A stretch of DNA of 64,000 nt from Linanthus parryae. Taxonomy: Eukaryota > Streptophyta > Magnoliopsida > Ericales > Polemoniaceae. Positions 45,342-57,185 of the stretch are shown piece by piece. The stretch is taken from the NCBI GenBank assembly GCA_023055425.1, contig JALGPY010000001.1:29935001-29999000 (forward strand), written 5' to 3'. How positions within the stretch are numbered: position 1 is the stretch's first letter; each line of letters starts with the position of its first letter. A program made the position numbers and the translations under genes. The notes below the pieces were generated by a model. It saw only the letters and a program-made list of their open reading frames with translations, had not been told where the DNA came from and did no database searches.

Positions 45342-46740
45342 TGAAGCTTCTGCTTCTGAAACCGACATTAACCGGTATGTTACTTACAACCCTGCGCTAT
45401 TTTCCACATCTCTGTCAAATGAATGGTTGATTGATACTGGAGCTAATGTGCATATTTGTGATGACATTAGTTTATTTGTATCTTATCAACAGAGTCGTGG
45501 TTTGACACTGAAGATGGGGAACACGAGTGCCGCTCAAGTACTTCGAATAGGAAACGTGGACCTCAAGTTTCCTTCGGGTCGTATTCTATCCCTGACGAGA
45601 GTGCATCATGTTCCTGATGTTCGTAGGAACATAATAAGTGGAAGTAGATTAGTAGCTAGCGGTTTTGAGATTTCTTTGAAATGTAATAAAGTAGGTCTTG
45701 TTCATACTGGTACATTTTTTGGCAAGGGCTATTTGTCAGACGGTTTATTTGTAATCAATGCTGAACCCGTTATGGGTACTTTAGCTAATGATATTGTTCC
45801 TTTGGTTAATTATATTGAATCTTCCAATTTATGGCATGCTAGACTTGGTCACTTGAATTTTGGTTCTCTAAAGAGCATGATGAATTTAGAGCTGATTCCT
45901 AAACACACAATAGAAAAGAATTTTAAATGTCAAGTATGTGTGTCTGCTAAAAAAACAAGGAAACCTTTTCATAATGTTGTTAGGTATTCGGACTTGTTAG
46001 ATTTAGTACACACGAACATTTTTGAATTTGGTGGTGTGTTAACTAAGGACCAATTTAGATATTTCATTACCTTTATAGATGATTGTAGTAGATATTGTTA
46101 TGTTTATTTACTTAAACATAAGGATGAAGCACTTAGCAAATTCATTATTTATAGAACTGAAGTTGAAAAACAAACTGGTAAGGTACTTAAACGTTTGAGA
46201 TCTGATAGAGGTGGTGAGTATGCGAGTAATGCTCTTGATGAATTTTGTGCAAACAATGGTATAATTCATGAAGTTACTCCTCCATATACACCTGAGTCTA
46301 ATGGGGTTGCTGAACGAAAGAACAGAACGTTTCAAGATATGATTAACAGTATGCTCTTAAACTCTGGGTTGCCTAAATACTTGTGGGGAGAGGCTTTGAA
46401 TACGGCTTGCCATATTCTGAGTAGAGTCCCTCTGAAACACAAGGAGAAAACGCCCTATGAGTTATGGAAGGGTAGGAAGGCTAGTCTTAATTATCTTCGT
46501 GTGTGGGGGTGCCTTGCTAAGGTACTTGTACCTGTACACAAGATAAAGAAGCTAGGTCCTAAGACTGTTGATAGTATCTTTTTGGGCTATTGAGAAACCA
46601 CTACGGCTATGAGATTTTTAGTAGTAAAATCTGACATAGACGGTATAGTGGCAAACACAATAGTTGAATTTCGTGATGCAACATTTTTTGAGGATGTCTA
46701 CCCTATGAAGACTGGACACTACTAACGAAGATCCATCTCT
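45342..46740 (+). pseudogene. Protease and integrase of element C
   Basis: One ORF to 46593: protease WLIDTGANVHICDD (Asp present), pre-integrase LWHARLGHLNFGSLK, CQVCVSAKKTRKPF, integrase core with SDRGGEYAS and NGVAERKNRTF. The first catalytic Asp is Asn (LVHTNIFEF, codon 46015-46017). A TGA at 46591-46593 interrupts FLGY; the sequence continues VVKSDIDGIVANTIVEF, then frameshifts near 46718. Confidence 0.9.
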
Positions 46741-46765
46741 CACATCGAGTTCTAATCCTGATCAT

Positions 46766-48484
46766 GTGGAAAAGATGACAAATGTGGGGGCGGAATCGAG
46801 TAGTAGGTATGTCCCTGAAGAAGTAGAGGAACCAAGAAGTAGTAAGCGTGCAAAGGTAGTCAAGGACTTTGGAAGTGATTTTGTCACTTACAATGCCGAG
46901 GAGAAACCTTTAAATTTTCGGAAGGCTATGGATTCTTCTGAATCTAGGCACTAGAAGGGCGCTATAAAGAGTGAAATTGACTCTATTGTTTCTAATGGAA
47001 CATGGGAGTTAGTTGATCTCCCTCCTGGGTGTTCTACTATGGGGTGCAGGTGGATCTTTAAGATGAAGTTAAACCCAGATGGGTCAATAGATAAGTACAA
47101 GGCTAGACTGGTTGCTAAAGGTTTTAGGCAAAGGGAAGGTATTGATTACTTTGATACATACTCTCCAGTTGCTAGGATGACAACAATCTGAATGCTTATA
47201 GCATTGGCTTCGGTCCATGGTCTTGTCATCCATCAAATGGATGTTAAGACAGCTTTTCTTCATGGTGATCTTGAAGAAGATATTTATATAGATCAGCCGG
47301 AGGGTTTTGTTACATCAGGCAATGAAAGGAAAGTATGTAAGTTAATCAAGTCCCTATACGGCTTGAAACAAGCTCCCAGGGATTGGCATAAAAAATTTGA
47401 TGAAACTGTTTTTCCATTCGATTTTATAATAAATGAAAGTGACAAGTGTGTCTACACAAAAGTTAAGGGTAGTGAATGTGTGATTTTATGCCTATATGTG
47501 GATGATATTTTGTTGTTTGGAACCAATATTGAGATTATTAATGAGACAAAAGCTTTCTTGAAGAGGCATTTTGAGATGAATGATATGGGTGAGGCTAGTG
47601 TGATTTTTGGATTGAAGTTGACTCAGTCAGCTGATGGAATAACCTTATCTCAGTCTCATTATATAGAGAAATCTATACTTGAGAAATATGGTTATTCACA
47701 TTGTAGAATCGCTAGTACACCCTATAATCCTAAAATTGCCTTGGTCAAGAATTCTTCAGGTGTACCTGTGTCTTAATTAAGGTATTCTCATATTATTGGA
47801 AGTTTCCAGTATCTTGCTAACTGTACTAGACCAGATATTTCGTACTCTGTGTCTAAGTTAACTAGATATACTAGTTGTCCAAACAGAACTCATTGGGATG
47901 CTCTTGATAGAGTGCTTAGATATCTGAAAGGCACAGGGTACCTAAGTTTACACTACAGGAGATTTCCTGGTGTACTTGAGGGGTTCAGTGATGCAAGTTG
48001 GATAGCTAAGAAGTCTGGTTCCAATGGAGTGACTGGATATGTGTTCACCTTGGTAGGTGGAGCAATATCCTGGAAGTCGACCAAACAGAATATTGTAACT
48101 CGGTCTACTTTTGAGGCTGAGTTGTGTGCGCTTGATGCCACGGGGACGAAGGCTGAATGGTTACACGGACTTATGTCCGCTATACCTGTAGTAAGCAAAC
48201 AACTTCCTGCTATTGCTATTCATTGTGATAGTCGGGCGACTATCGACAAGATTAGCAGTAAAAAGTATAATGCTAAAACAAGGAGACACATCCAAGTTAG
48301 AATAAAGTCTATAAGGGGTTTACTGTCTGATAGGATTATAGCTGTTGAGTTCATAGGAACTCAGAATAATACAGCTGATCCTTTGACTAAAGGACTGGAA
48401 CCTGCAGTGGTCCTGAAGTCGAGGTTGGGGATGGGACTGAAAACCCATCAAAGTTCATCAACAGTGGGAACCCAATACACATGA
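46766..48484 (+). pseudogene. RT and RNase H of element C (three nonsense codons, no frameshift)
   Basis: A single frame with stops at 46952-46954 (TAG), 47189-47191 (TGA) and 47774-47776 (TAA). [52 protein letters not shown] intact. RNase H: NCTRPDISYSVSKLTRY, FSDASWIAKKSGS, HIQVRIKSIRGLL, NNTADPLTKGL. The stops correspond to W, R and Q in related elements. Confidence 0.92.
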
Positions 48485-49011
48485 GAGGAGATCCCTCGAA
48501 AGTGTATTCAATGTGGTAATAACAAGCTGTAAGGATGAACTTGTAGTACCTTTGCTACATAGATGATACATTTGTATCGGATTCTATCCCCTGAAAACCT
48601 AAAAGGTACTAACACTGCCAGTGTAGCAAGAGTTATTTGAACTCTGAATGGGGTCAAGTCTTTTGACGAGATGGTGGCAGACATCTCTAGAAATGTCCGG
48701 CTAAGCGAATGTAATTGTGTGGTCGCAATTAGAGGAAAGGGTTATTCCTCGAAGCATTCGACGAACAGGATCGAGACAAAGACCATTAATGTCTCAAAGT
48801 CGTAGATTGGCACCATAGCCGTTGACTTGTCGTCTTCTGTGGAGTATGATTACACTATACGGATTAAGATTCAAGGTGAAATATTCCATCTGAATCCGGT
48901 AATCATCCAAGTAGAGGACTTAGGAGGGTTCAAACCCGGAAGGGTACCAACTCTGAAAATCAAGTCATGATGAGAATCTTGTATGCATTTCTGTATGGAT
49001 TTGTTGGGGAT
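48485..49011. other. Non-coding 3' region of element C before the LTR
   Basis: About 530 bp without ORF between the end of RNase H and the 3' LTR; ends in TTGTTGGGGAT, a weak polypurine tract. Confidence 0.7.
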
Positions 49012-49950
49012 TGTTAGAAAATGTTATATTTTCTTGGTATAATACATAGAGAAAGTGAGAAAGTGAAGTGAAGTAAGACTTGGTAGCTTGAAGAAGGTTG
49101 AAACCAAGGAGGAATTAGTCCCACATTGGTACTCACAAGGTGGGTAGGTGGCTTTATATGGTTTCACACACATGGGCAGTGTATAACTACTAAGATGTGT
49201 GGAGGACCATGTGTGTTCTTGTGAGCCTCGCGCGCACACAAACACGCGCGCCGCCGCCGCCTCGACTCGACTCGGGTCTGGTCGGGCCAGACCGGACCGG
49301 GTCGAAGGGCGATTTGGGCGAAATGTCTCGGCGTCTCGCATCCGCGAGGCGACTTGGCGTGAGGTTATAGATCAGTTTTGGACCATTACTCACCAGTTTA
49401 ATGTTTTAATTAATGGGTGATTTAGTAATGATTTAAAACGGTTTTGACCGAATTTAATGGGGATTAAGAGTGAGATAATTGCATCAGTTTTGTGCATCAA
49501 AACTGACTGATGCATTGTTTATGTTCGATGGTTGTTGCTTCGAGTTTTATCTCTGTCTTTTCTCACCAAAATCCGAAACTGCTAGTGGAGTTCTTGGCAA
49601 ACTGAGGTGCTGGTCGTGGTTGATTTTCGACGTTGCTGTGACGACGAAGATCGGAGCTGTTTTATCCTGAAAGAATCATCGCTGGAATCCCAACACAGCG
49701 TAAGTGGGGGCGATTATCTCTTCAAGAACAGTCAGACCTTCTCGCAAGACCTGACGACTCAGCTGTTCTTTCTTTCTTTATGTTAAATACTCGTGGATTA
49801 GAGGTATGCCTTTTAATTTGTCTTACTTTTACCAGTTTCTGATATGTACGTTCTTTACCTTCATGTTTTATTACATGCGTTTTTTTAGCCATGGACTGTT
49901 AAATGATTATGTATGTCTAAAGTTGTTAATTTTAGTGATTATTACCAACA
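49012..49950 (+). repeat. 3' LTR of element C
   Basis: 939 bp, TGTTAGAAAATG...ATTACCAACA, homologous throughout to the 5' LTR. Confidence 0.92.
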
Positions 49951-50119
49951 CAAATTACACAATGCACGAACGGATTGCTGACATACTAGTGTTCCAATTA
50001 TGAAATAGTGCGTTCAATGTCGGTTCCGGTTGTACAGCAATACATGTAATATCTCTTCCAAAAGCAATACATGTAATACATGTAACATTCTCAGTCAGGA
50101 GAGAATGTAAGCACCTTAG

Positions 50120-50349
50120 TTAAGGTAATGGAGTGATGATTCGATAATCTCTAATTTTGCCAAGTGGAAAGTCTAATTAACCGATTGCCTCTCCACAGCC
50201 CCGTGTAACCTTTTCCTTCATTTTGTCACTGAGATAATTCTTGTTCTTTCTAGTTTCTTGAATAAATTACTCACCATGTGCAAATGGAGTAGTAGTGAAT
50301 CTGTGAGGGGAAGAATAAGTTCTTGTACAATTTTAATCTTTGATAAAAG
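50120..50349 (+). promoter_or_regulatory. Conserved upstream region of gene B
   Basis: GATGATTCGATAATCTCTAA and TTTTGCCAAGTGG match the region upstream of gene A. The 3' LTR of element C ends only 170 bp farther upstream, so the element sits close to the promoter. Confidence 0.5.
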
Positions 50350-50551
50350 ATGAGGATTAAAATACCCAATAAAGGCCTCTGCACCACCAACTATTCTAAC
50401 GGCGGCGGTGGTGGTAACCCGGTGGTGGTGGAGGAGGTGGCGAAGATGGATGTTCCGGCGGAGAAAAGCCAGCAATTGGTAGTGGCGGAAGTGAAGACTG
50501 GAGAGGATAATTTGGCACTTGTCATTCCAACAACTCCTTCCCCTGCCTCCA

Positions 50552-50608
<57 letters not shown>

Positions 50609-53600
50609 GAAGCTATATCTGGTTCATGGCATGCAGGACAAGCGAAAGATGAAAACCAAGGAGTTGTACAGTGATATCTGCTATACAACAAAGAGAAGAG
50701 GAAGGAAACCTTCCCTCATTAAGTCCAAAGATGTAAGAATTATTTTACCTTCTGCCAATAACCTATAGTAATCTATGTTTTTCTTAATTAATTGTTTAAT
50801 CTTTAGTTGGTGCTTATTTTTAATACTTCACGTGAAAATGCATAGAATCATTCTCATGATAATTACTTAAATCACTCCAAAAATAAGTGTCTTGTTGTTT
50901 TTTTTCAAGCATTTCAATCATTTTGAGAAGATGGATTGATTATAAAAACAATACAATGAATTTCTTTATCTATGCCGCAGGGTTAAAACCAAAAAAGATT
51001 TGTTGCTTTTTCCTCTCGTTTTTCATAAAACCCTCCCGTAAAAGTATTTTTACAAAGTTTTCAGTAGTAGTAGTAGATGGTGGGACCGTTTTGCTTATCA
51101 AATTTTCTCCTGAAAATGGTTGAAGAAACAGTAGACACTTATTTTGGGACACTTAGTTCGGGTTCCGGACGGGGACGGAGTCACAGGGAGTATAAATTTA
51201 TTTTAGAACTTTATTACTATTGATCCAACAAAATGCGAAAAAATTGATATATGAGTTTGAAGAACAAAATTGTGACAAATTATTGAACAAAAATCAAATA
51301 TGTAAGACAATGGTCTTCAATCTTAGACATCCCCAAAAATGAAGGCAGACACCTTCACAACTCGAAAATGCGGCATTAGGAGTATATAAGGCCTCCCAAA
51401 AAGGCAAAACCCCACTATGGTGATCTCTACTCCTCAGGCTTCCAGGGAACAAAGGATTAGTTACTTGTCTTTATGTATCAGATCCTTAATAGACAATTCA
51501 AGAAATTGGAAAACGAGGTTAATGGTACCTTATCTTTTTCAGGTTGGATCTAGTAATGCAGGGAAGTCTACAAGGTGTGCGCTCACTCTGTCTAGTTTTG
51601 CACCATTTGTCCCTTTTCATACATTTTACTCAACAAAACTGAAACTCTTGTTGTAGTTGTAGGCAACTAATGACCTCAGTCACTAGATCACGTAGTCCGC
51701 CTGAAGTTAGGACTCCTGCAATGATTCAAGCAGAGGAGCTGCATTCAAGTTTGGGGTCAGAATTTCCTAGCTTTGTGAGAGTACTTCTTAGATCGCATGT
51801 CGCCAGTTGTTTCTGGATGGTATCTAACTAGAACAATGTTATATTATTTAGATATATCGTATCCTCCTTCCTTGAGCTATCAAAATATCCCTCTGAGCTG
51901 CTATTTTTGGTTTTATAGGGGCTTCCTACGTCGTTCTGCAAATTGCACCTTCCAAAACCGGATGCTACAATAATTTTGGAAGATGAAAGCGGTAAACAAT
52001 CCGAACTAAAATATTTCTCGAAAAAGTCGGCTTTTAGCGGTGGGTGGAGGACGTTTGCTATTGCACACAATTTGCTTGCTGGGGATGTAATGATCTTTCA
52101 GCTGGTGGAACCTCACAAGTTTAAGGTGAGATTTTTTTTCTTACTCTCTCTGTTCCTTGTTGTAGTTTGCTTAAGGTATCAATCCGTTTATAAACTCCTG
52201 CCTACGATTGCTTAGAAGGGTCTTTCATAGTTAATGCACTTAGAAATCATCGACGGTGTTCAGTCGGTCTTGAAACTCTGAGTGCAATAAAGCTCTTCGT
52301 AAGAGCAAGAAACCCCTATGAGACCTTGCGTGATAAAAGTAATAGAGGGGAACTTGTTGAGAACTAAATAGGGGAAAAGAGAAAAGCGCACAAATAGATT
52401 TCATTGCATGATGTCTCGAAGTTTTATGTTGTCCACACGCCCTCAAAGTTACACCTCGGTCCATATTTCATGGTTGCGCGAAATCATGATGTCTCCCTTG
52501 CCTCCCTTTGATTGTTTCTTGGCACCTAATGACTAGGGTTTATAATTGTTGACATTTTTTCTTTATCTTACATCGGGATTACATCTCTTGTATCTGTGTC
52601 TAATATGATCCTAGATTACTCCCTCATTGGCACTAGATTTTGAGGTGGAACCACTGAATTATCAACTTTCGGGTACTTTGTAGAATTAATCCAGGTAGAT
52701 TGATCCGATGGGAGCTCTATTCTTAATCTTAATCTTCTTAAGACTGCTCACTCGTATTAGTGCCATCGCCTCCTTGAGGTTATTCTTGACAAGTAAGCAA
52801 ATCCTTTGGCGTTTCTTAGTTCGCTTGATGTACGCTTCCCTTGTTTTTGTCAATTCAAATGTACATTTCCATGCTGTTCGTGTTTCTAGAGCGGTTTAAT
52901 TCAAACAGCTGCATATTAACGCGCTTACCTCTTTTCAGGTGTTCATAGTTAGGGCTAAAGATCACAACGAAGTAGATGGAGCTCTTAGCCTTGTAAGTTT
53001 GGATACTTCTTCCAAAGAAAATGATACAGGTAAGTTAATTTATATCATTATTGAGCAACTCAGTTATCGGTCACTGACACTATATTCGATCCACCATTGC
53101 TTGATTATTTTCCGACATTTAACCAGGAACAGATGGAGTTGAAAATGGCGAGACACCCGAAATCAACAAGAAGAGGAAGTGTGACAAGTATCTTCCATTG
53201 GCTATAGTTGAAAAGAAGAATATCAAGAGAACCCGCCGTCTGAAATCCCCTGCTAAACAGAGTAAAGAAGTTGTTGTTAGGCATGTTCCATTCAAAGACA
53301 TCAAAAGCTTCGACGACTTTCATATTTTGGTTAATGGCATATGCATAGACTCTGAGCTCCCTCACCATGTCAAGTACAAGTACTACAAACTCTGCCGCAG
53401 CTGCAACGCCTTTGTTCACAGCCGTCTCCTCCAGGGCTTAAACTCCAAGCTAATAGCCGGAGTTATTTCTGAGACTGTTAACATATCAGATGCAATTCGA
53501 GCGTGCAAGTTGACAACTTCTAGAGACGATTTCGCGACTTGGGAAAAGACTTTGAGGTCTTTTGAGCTGATGGGAATGAAGGTTGGATTCTTGCGGGCCC

Positions 53601-53836
53601 ATGTTCGCCGCCTTCTAGGCCTTGCATTTGGGTCTGAAGATGCGAAGAAAGCGAGGAATTATGCTGAGGCGAAAGCCAAGAGAGCAAGAGCAGAGGATGA
53701 GATTAAAAAGCTTGAAACTAAGGTTGTGGAATTGAAGGCTGCTTCTGATAAGTACTGTGCTGATATCGAGGTTTTGGAGTCTGTGGCTGAGTCCTACGAA
53801 AAGAAGTTCCAGGAAGAGGTTGATGCTCCATGGTAG
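50350..53836 (+). CDS. B3-domain nuclear protein with C-terminal coiled coil (gene B, paralogue of A)
   Basis: Exons 50350-50553, 50637-50732, 51543-51574, 51663-51819, 51919-52125, 52939-53029, 53127-53836; 498 residues. Exons 2-6 have exactly the sizes of gene A (96, 32, 157, 207, 91). N-terminus MRIKIPNKGLCTTN with a Gly/Val-rich insert; basic KKRRGRKPSLIK-like stretch at ~87; B3 domain about 145-242 (FPSFVRVLLRSHV, FCKLHLP, GWRTFAIAHNLLAGDVMIFQ, VFIVRA); conserved module KSFDDFHILVNGICIDSELP; coiled coil and terminal DAPW. No stop or frame disruption, so it is probably functional. Intron 1 begins with an expanded (CT)n tract directly at the donor. Role inferred from family: nuclear DNA-binding regulator. 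Confidence 0.88.
50555..50604 (+). repeat. (CT)n microsatellite at the donor of intron 1 of gene B
   Basis: About 25 uninterrupted CT units start at the second base of the GT donor. Gene A has a shorter, interrupted tract at 29711-29750. Confidence 0.9.
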
Positions 53837-54140
53837 AGAGTATAGTACTTTTTTGCATGTTACATGTGTGATGGTGAATGGAAGGGTAGGACAATGTTCA
53901 TAATCTCATATGCAGCATGTTGTAATTAATCAGACTCTTGAGTCTCTTTTTGGACATAATGCTTTTGTTACAAAAGAAATGTCCCTTCAGGCTGTGTGCT
54001 GCAAATTTGGGGCGTTTCTTCTCTTTCCTTTTTAAGGTAAAAGAGTCTAGTTTAACCCTGAATCCATTTGTGTCAAAATCAAACCCGAATAAGGGGCTGA
54101 AAGATTATTGATATCCAAAAAGCTCTTCCTCTTTTATTTT
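53837..54140. other. 3' flank of gene B
   Basis: Probable 3' UTR, then AT-rich sequence; no separate gene seen. The LINE remnant begins near 54150. Confidence 0.45.
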
Positions 54141-54149
54141 TCCAAAAGA

Positions 54150-55260
54150 AAATTGGAAAAAAGTGTGGAGTTTGCAACTTCCTTAAAGGTTTAAATCTTT
54201 TTGGTGGAGGCTCGCTGTGAATATTTTGGCTACAAAAAAGAACCTCCTGGATAGGAAATGTGGTGTTTCAAATGGGTGTCCTATTTGCTTTTCAAAAGTG
54301 GAAAATAAAAGTGGAAAATAGGTATCACTTATTTTGGAATGCAGCTGGACAAGACCTGTTTGGCTGGCTTTGGGGTTCATGTGGGAAGAGCATTATGCAG
54401 AAAACACACATTTCTCAAAGTGGCAAATAAAGATTTTTGAAGATGATGCATATTTGGAGAAGAATGGGGGTTTGCTGGAGAGAATAGTAACCATTTGCTG
54501 GTACTTATGGAAAATCAGGAATGATAGCTGTTTCAATAGTAATCTTCCAAATCCCAGAAATGTGGTGGAATTGGTGCAAGCTCAGCTCTGTGCTTTTACT
54601 GATACTTTCAAAAGTCCTCAAGGTGGTGAGAACTCTACAAATACTAGTTTCTCTCACAATTCTTCTACGGATGCAGTATGGAATCCACCTCATGAAAATT
54701 ACTTGAAATGCAATTTAGATGCATGTTGGGAGATAAAGACTGATAAGATGTCTTCTAGTTGGATTACAAGAAATGATAAAGGAGAAATGGTTGATTGCAA
54801 TTGGTCTCAAGGTTTTGCTAGTTCTGCTTTGCAAGCAGAAATGCTGGCTTTAAGGTCAGCTATTTATCAAAATGAGCTTGGTAACTTTCAGATCTGCTAT
54901 GAAAGTGATTGCAAGAAGCTAGTTGATTTGGTGAAGGGAAAGTGTAATTGCCCTTAGATGCTAAAAGACATTTTGTGGGAAATCAAAGCAAAGCTTCAGC
55001 AACAGTGTAGCTGTGATCTTGGTGAGTAGAAACGCAAATAAAGCAGCAGATTTCTTAGCAAAATTAGTTAATGTTAATGTAGGATTGATAGATGTTCGGT
55101 GTAATGAGGAGCTAGCTGCTCTACAGAGGAAAGATGGTTGTATTAGTTCTTAGTTTTATAAAATCTGGTGCTTTTGACACAAAAGAACAAAAACAAAAAC
55201 AAAAACAAAAACAAAAACAAAAACAAAAACAAAAACAAAAACAAAAACAAAAACAAAAAC
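54150..55260 (+). mobile_element. 5'-truncated LINE (zf-RVT and RNase H end, repeat tail)
   Basis: Degenerate zf-RVT (FWWRLAVNILATKKNL, GCPICF, ECSWTRPVW) leads into ORF 54334-54957 with a RVT_3 RNase H: YLKCNLDACWEIKTDK, SALQAEMLALRSAIY, CYESDCKKLVDLVKG. A TAG at 54955-54957 replaces the Trp expected in CPWML, and a frameshift follows. The copy ends in a (AAAAAC)n tail (55187-55260). No reverse transcriptase domain, hence dead on arrival. Confidence 0.8.
55187..55260 (+). repeat. (AAAAAC)n tail of the LINE
   Basis: About 12 tandem hexamers, the likely 3' end of the LINE copy. Confidence 0.85.
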
Positions 55261-56185
55261 TTATTTCAGCCTGTAAATTTGTATTTTATACTATTTCCCA
55301 CTGAAATCAGCCTGGATCTCTTATTCAGAGACCTTGCTCTCGGAGTCCTTTGAAGCGCATCTGTGGAAAAGGCCTCTTTGCTCCCCTCATTGCTGGGAGG
55401 GATTCAGCAACCATCTGTTTGCTTCAAGGATGTGACACTCTGGTCCTTCGCAGTGTTACCGCAATTCACTCATACCCTCCCTAATTGCGAATTGGATCGC
55501 GCTTTGACGATCCCAGTTTTTTTCACTATTTTCACCTAAACTATCTATGTAGAAGGGAAAATAAAATTCAGAAATGTTAAGTTACATTTATTTTTAGAGT
55601 ATTGACTTTTAAACATTGCATATGTTGAACAATTTTATACATCATGATTTGTGAAAAATGGTAAAACTCCTATAAAAGTATCCAAAGAAGCCTACTCTTG
55701 ACGTAGCGAATTTCATAAGGTATGGCATTCCGTGATCCCGTCCCCGTTCCATGAACAGGAACGAGATTCCAGGTTACTTAGGTCCCTCAGAGCTTGGGAA
55801 CCGGCTAACTTCTTCATCTCCTCCTTGCGCGCCGCAATATGTACATCCGTGCGTGTGTTCTTCCTCCAAACTAAGGATCTAATGTGGCTAGGTCAACAAT
55901 CCTAATAGATAGTCAACAAACCAGTAACCGCTACGAATCAACCAAGGCTAATAGCTCAGACATCCAACCAAGGAGAACAATTCCTAGTCACCCACAACAA
56001 CAGTCAAGGCTGGTTGGCCTAACGGGAGCCATATTGCTCGACACTCGTAGTATATCTCCCCATAAATATCACCTCCACAATCTATACAGTTTCAGTTTTA
56101 CATGGAAATAAATATGTTTCCGGTAAGGGATCAAACCCCCATATATGTTAAACTGAATTAACGAGATATCTCATAACAACGAAGC
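55261..56185. other. Non-coding stretch after the LINE
   Basis: No convincing ORF, RNA gene or terminal repeats. The short open frame at 55884-56111 has no recognisable motif and no supporting context. Confidence 0.4.
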
Positions 56186-56650
56186 AGGGATTGAAGGTGT
56201 CTTCATGAACCACAATGGTGAATGGAAGTTGGGCTTTTTGAAAGATTGAGTGCCTGCACTAGTCTTGAGAGCAAAATCTGGAGCACCTATAAGGGGCTTG
56301 ACTGTGACTTACAACAAGAACTGGATCAACTTAGAAATTGAGAGTGCTTGTATTGAAGTTGTCAACATTTTCCAAGGAAACATTGTTGGACATGCTTCCA
56401 TGAATGCTCAAGTGAATGAGGGATGATGCTGCTTAAAAGAATCTGTGGAAGAATCAAGTATATTGACTTGATGCCAATGAAGTTGCTAATACACTGGCCA
56501 ACATGGGAGCTGAACAAATTGAGGGGCTGAAAATTTTGGAGAATGCTCCTGATGCTATTAAGGGTCTGATCATAGCTGACGAACTTGGTGTGGAAGGTAG
56601 TTGTAGTTTGTGTTGTTGTGTTTATTTTCCTAAGCAACCAAAAAAAAAAG
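56186..56650 (+). pseudogene. RVT_3 RNase H-like pseudogene fragment
   Basis: Translated pieces read GVFMNHNGEWKLGFFERL, CTSLESKIWSTYKGL and LEIESACIEVVN, matching the plant RNase H-like domain at the ends of LINEs. A stop near 56425 and a frame change precede the ANTLANMG-like end and the final KQPKKK with an A-run (56639-56649). Probably another LINE 3' end, or a free RVT_3 gene relic. Confidence 0.65.
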
Positions 56651-56669
56651 AAACATCTCCTAACATGGG

Positions 56670-57185
56670 AGGTCACTACTCTATATAAAGAGGCCACGAA
56701 ATCCTAATCAAGGAACTCACATCAATGTCTACTATCGAGTATTCGAATTTTATCACTCCTAAAAGTTGATTTTTATCACTCCTAAAAGTTAAGTTCATCG
56801 TCGGATGAGAGATCCATGCCATAATCTCGGATTCCTTCTCACAGCAGCTCTGTCTAAATCATTGTCTTCTCCCGACTGATATCTCCTTCCGCACCAAATT
56901 GGCACCCTATGTGGGAATGACGCTCCTTGTTTATAGTTGTCAAAACACAGAAACAAACTAAATCACTGACCAACATGCAAGTTGAAAAGCAAGACCATGT
57001 TTGGGATCAACGTCGCCGAGTCAACCGACATCGTTGTCGTGTCAGCCAACAGTATGGCCGCGTCAACCAGATCCATCTTAACATTCACAAGGGCCATGAG
57101 GGGAAGATCTCCCCAAGATCTACTCCACAGAAGAGCGGAGGAAAATTCAAACCTCCCACCTTGAGGTCTACAATGTTAATATAGC
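56670..57185 (+). repeat. Ty3/gypsy (Tat/Retand-like) LTR end, PBS region and 5' UTR fragment
   Basis: TATA-like CTCTATATAAAGAGG (56679-56693), two copies of TATCACTCCTAAAAGTT (about 56750 and 56774), a GCGTCGGA-like word, then TTGGCACCCTATGTGGGAA (56899-56917), which resembles the TTGGCGCCGTCTGTGGGAA sequence that follows the LTR of Tat-type elements. Downstream open frames to 57184 have no gag motif. Confidence 0.6.

Larger units (their letters stand above)
42869..49950 (+). mobile_element. Ty1/copia retrotransposon, element C (both LTRs, decayed)
   Basis: 5' LTR 42869-43803, gag, CCHC, protease, integrase, RT, RNase H, 530 bp of non-coding sequence, purine tract GGGGA, 3' LTR 49012-49950. 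Flanks CAAAG (42864-42868) and CAAAT (49951-49955) fit a target duplication with one mismatch. A 571-bp hAT-type element interrupts it. Different lineage from the Sire elements (protease DTGANVHIC, RT LYVDDILLFG). Confidence 0.92.

Noticed and set aside
50391..50606. Minus-strand frame with an Arg-Glu repeat
   Set aside because: Antisense of gene B exon 1 and the (CT)n tract in intron 1.
55168..55353. Open frame encoding a long Lys-Asn repeat
   Set aside because: It is the translation of the (AAAAAC)n LINE tail.
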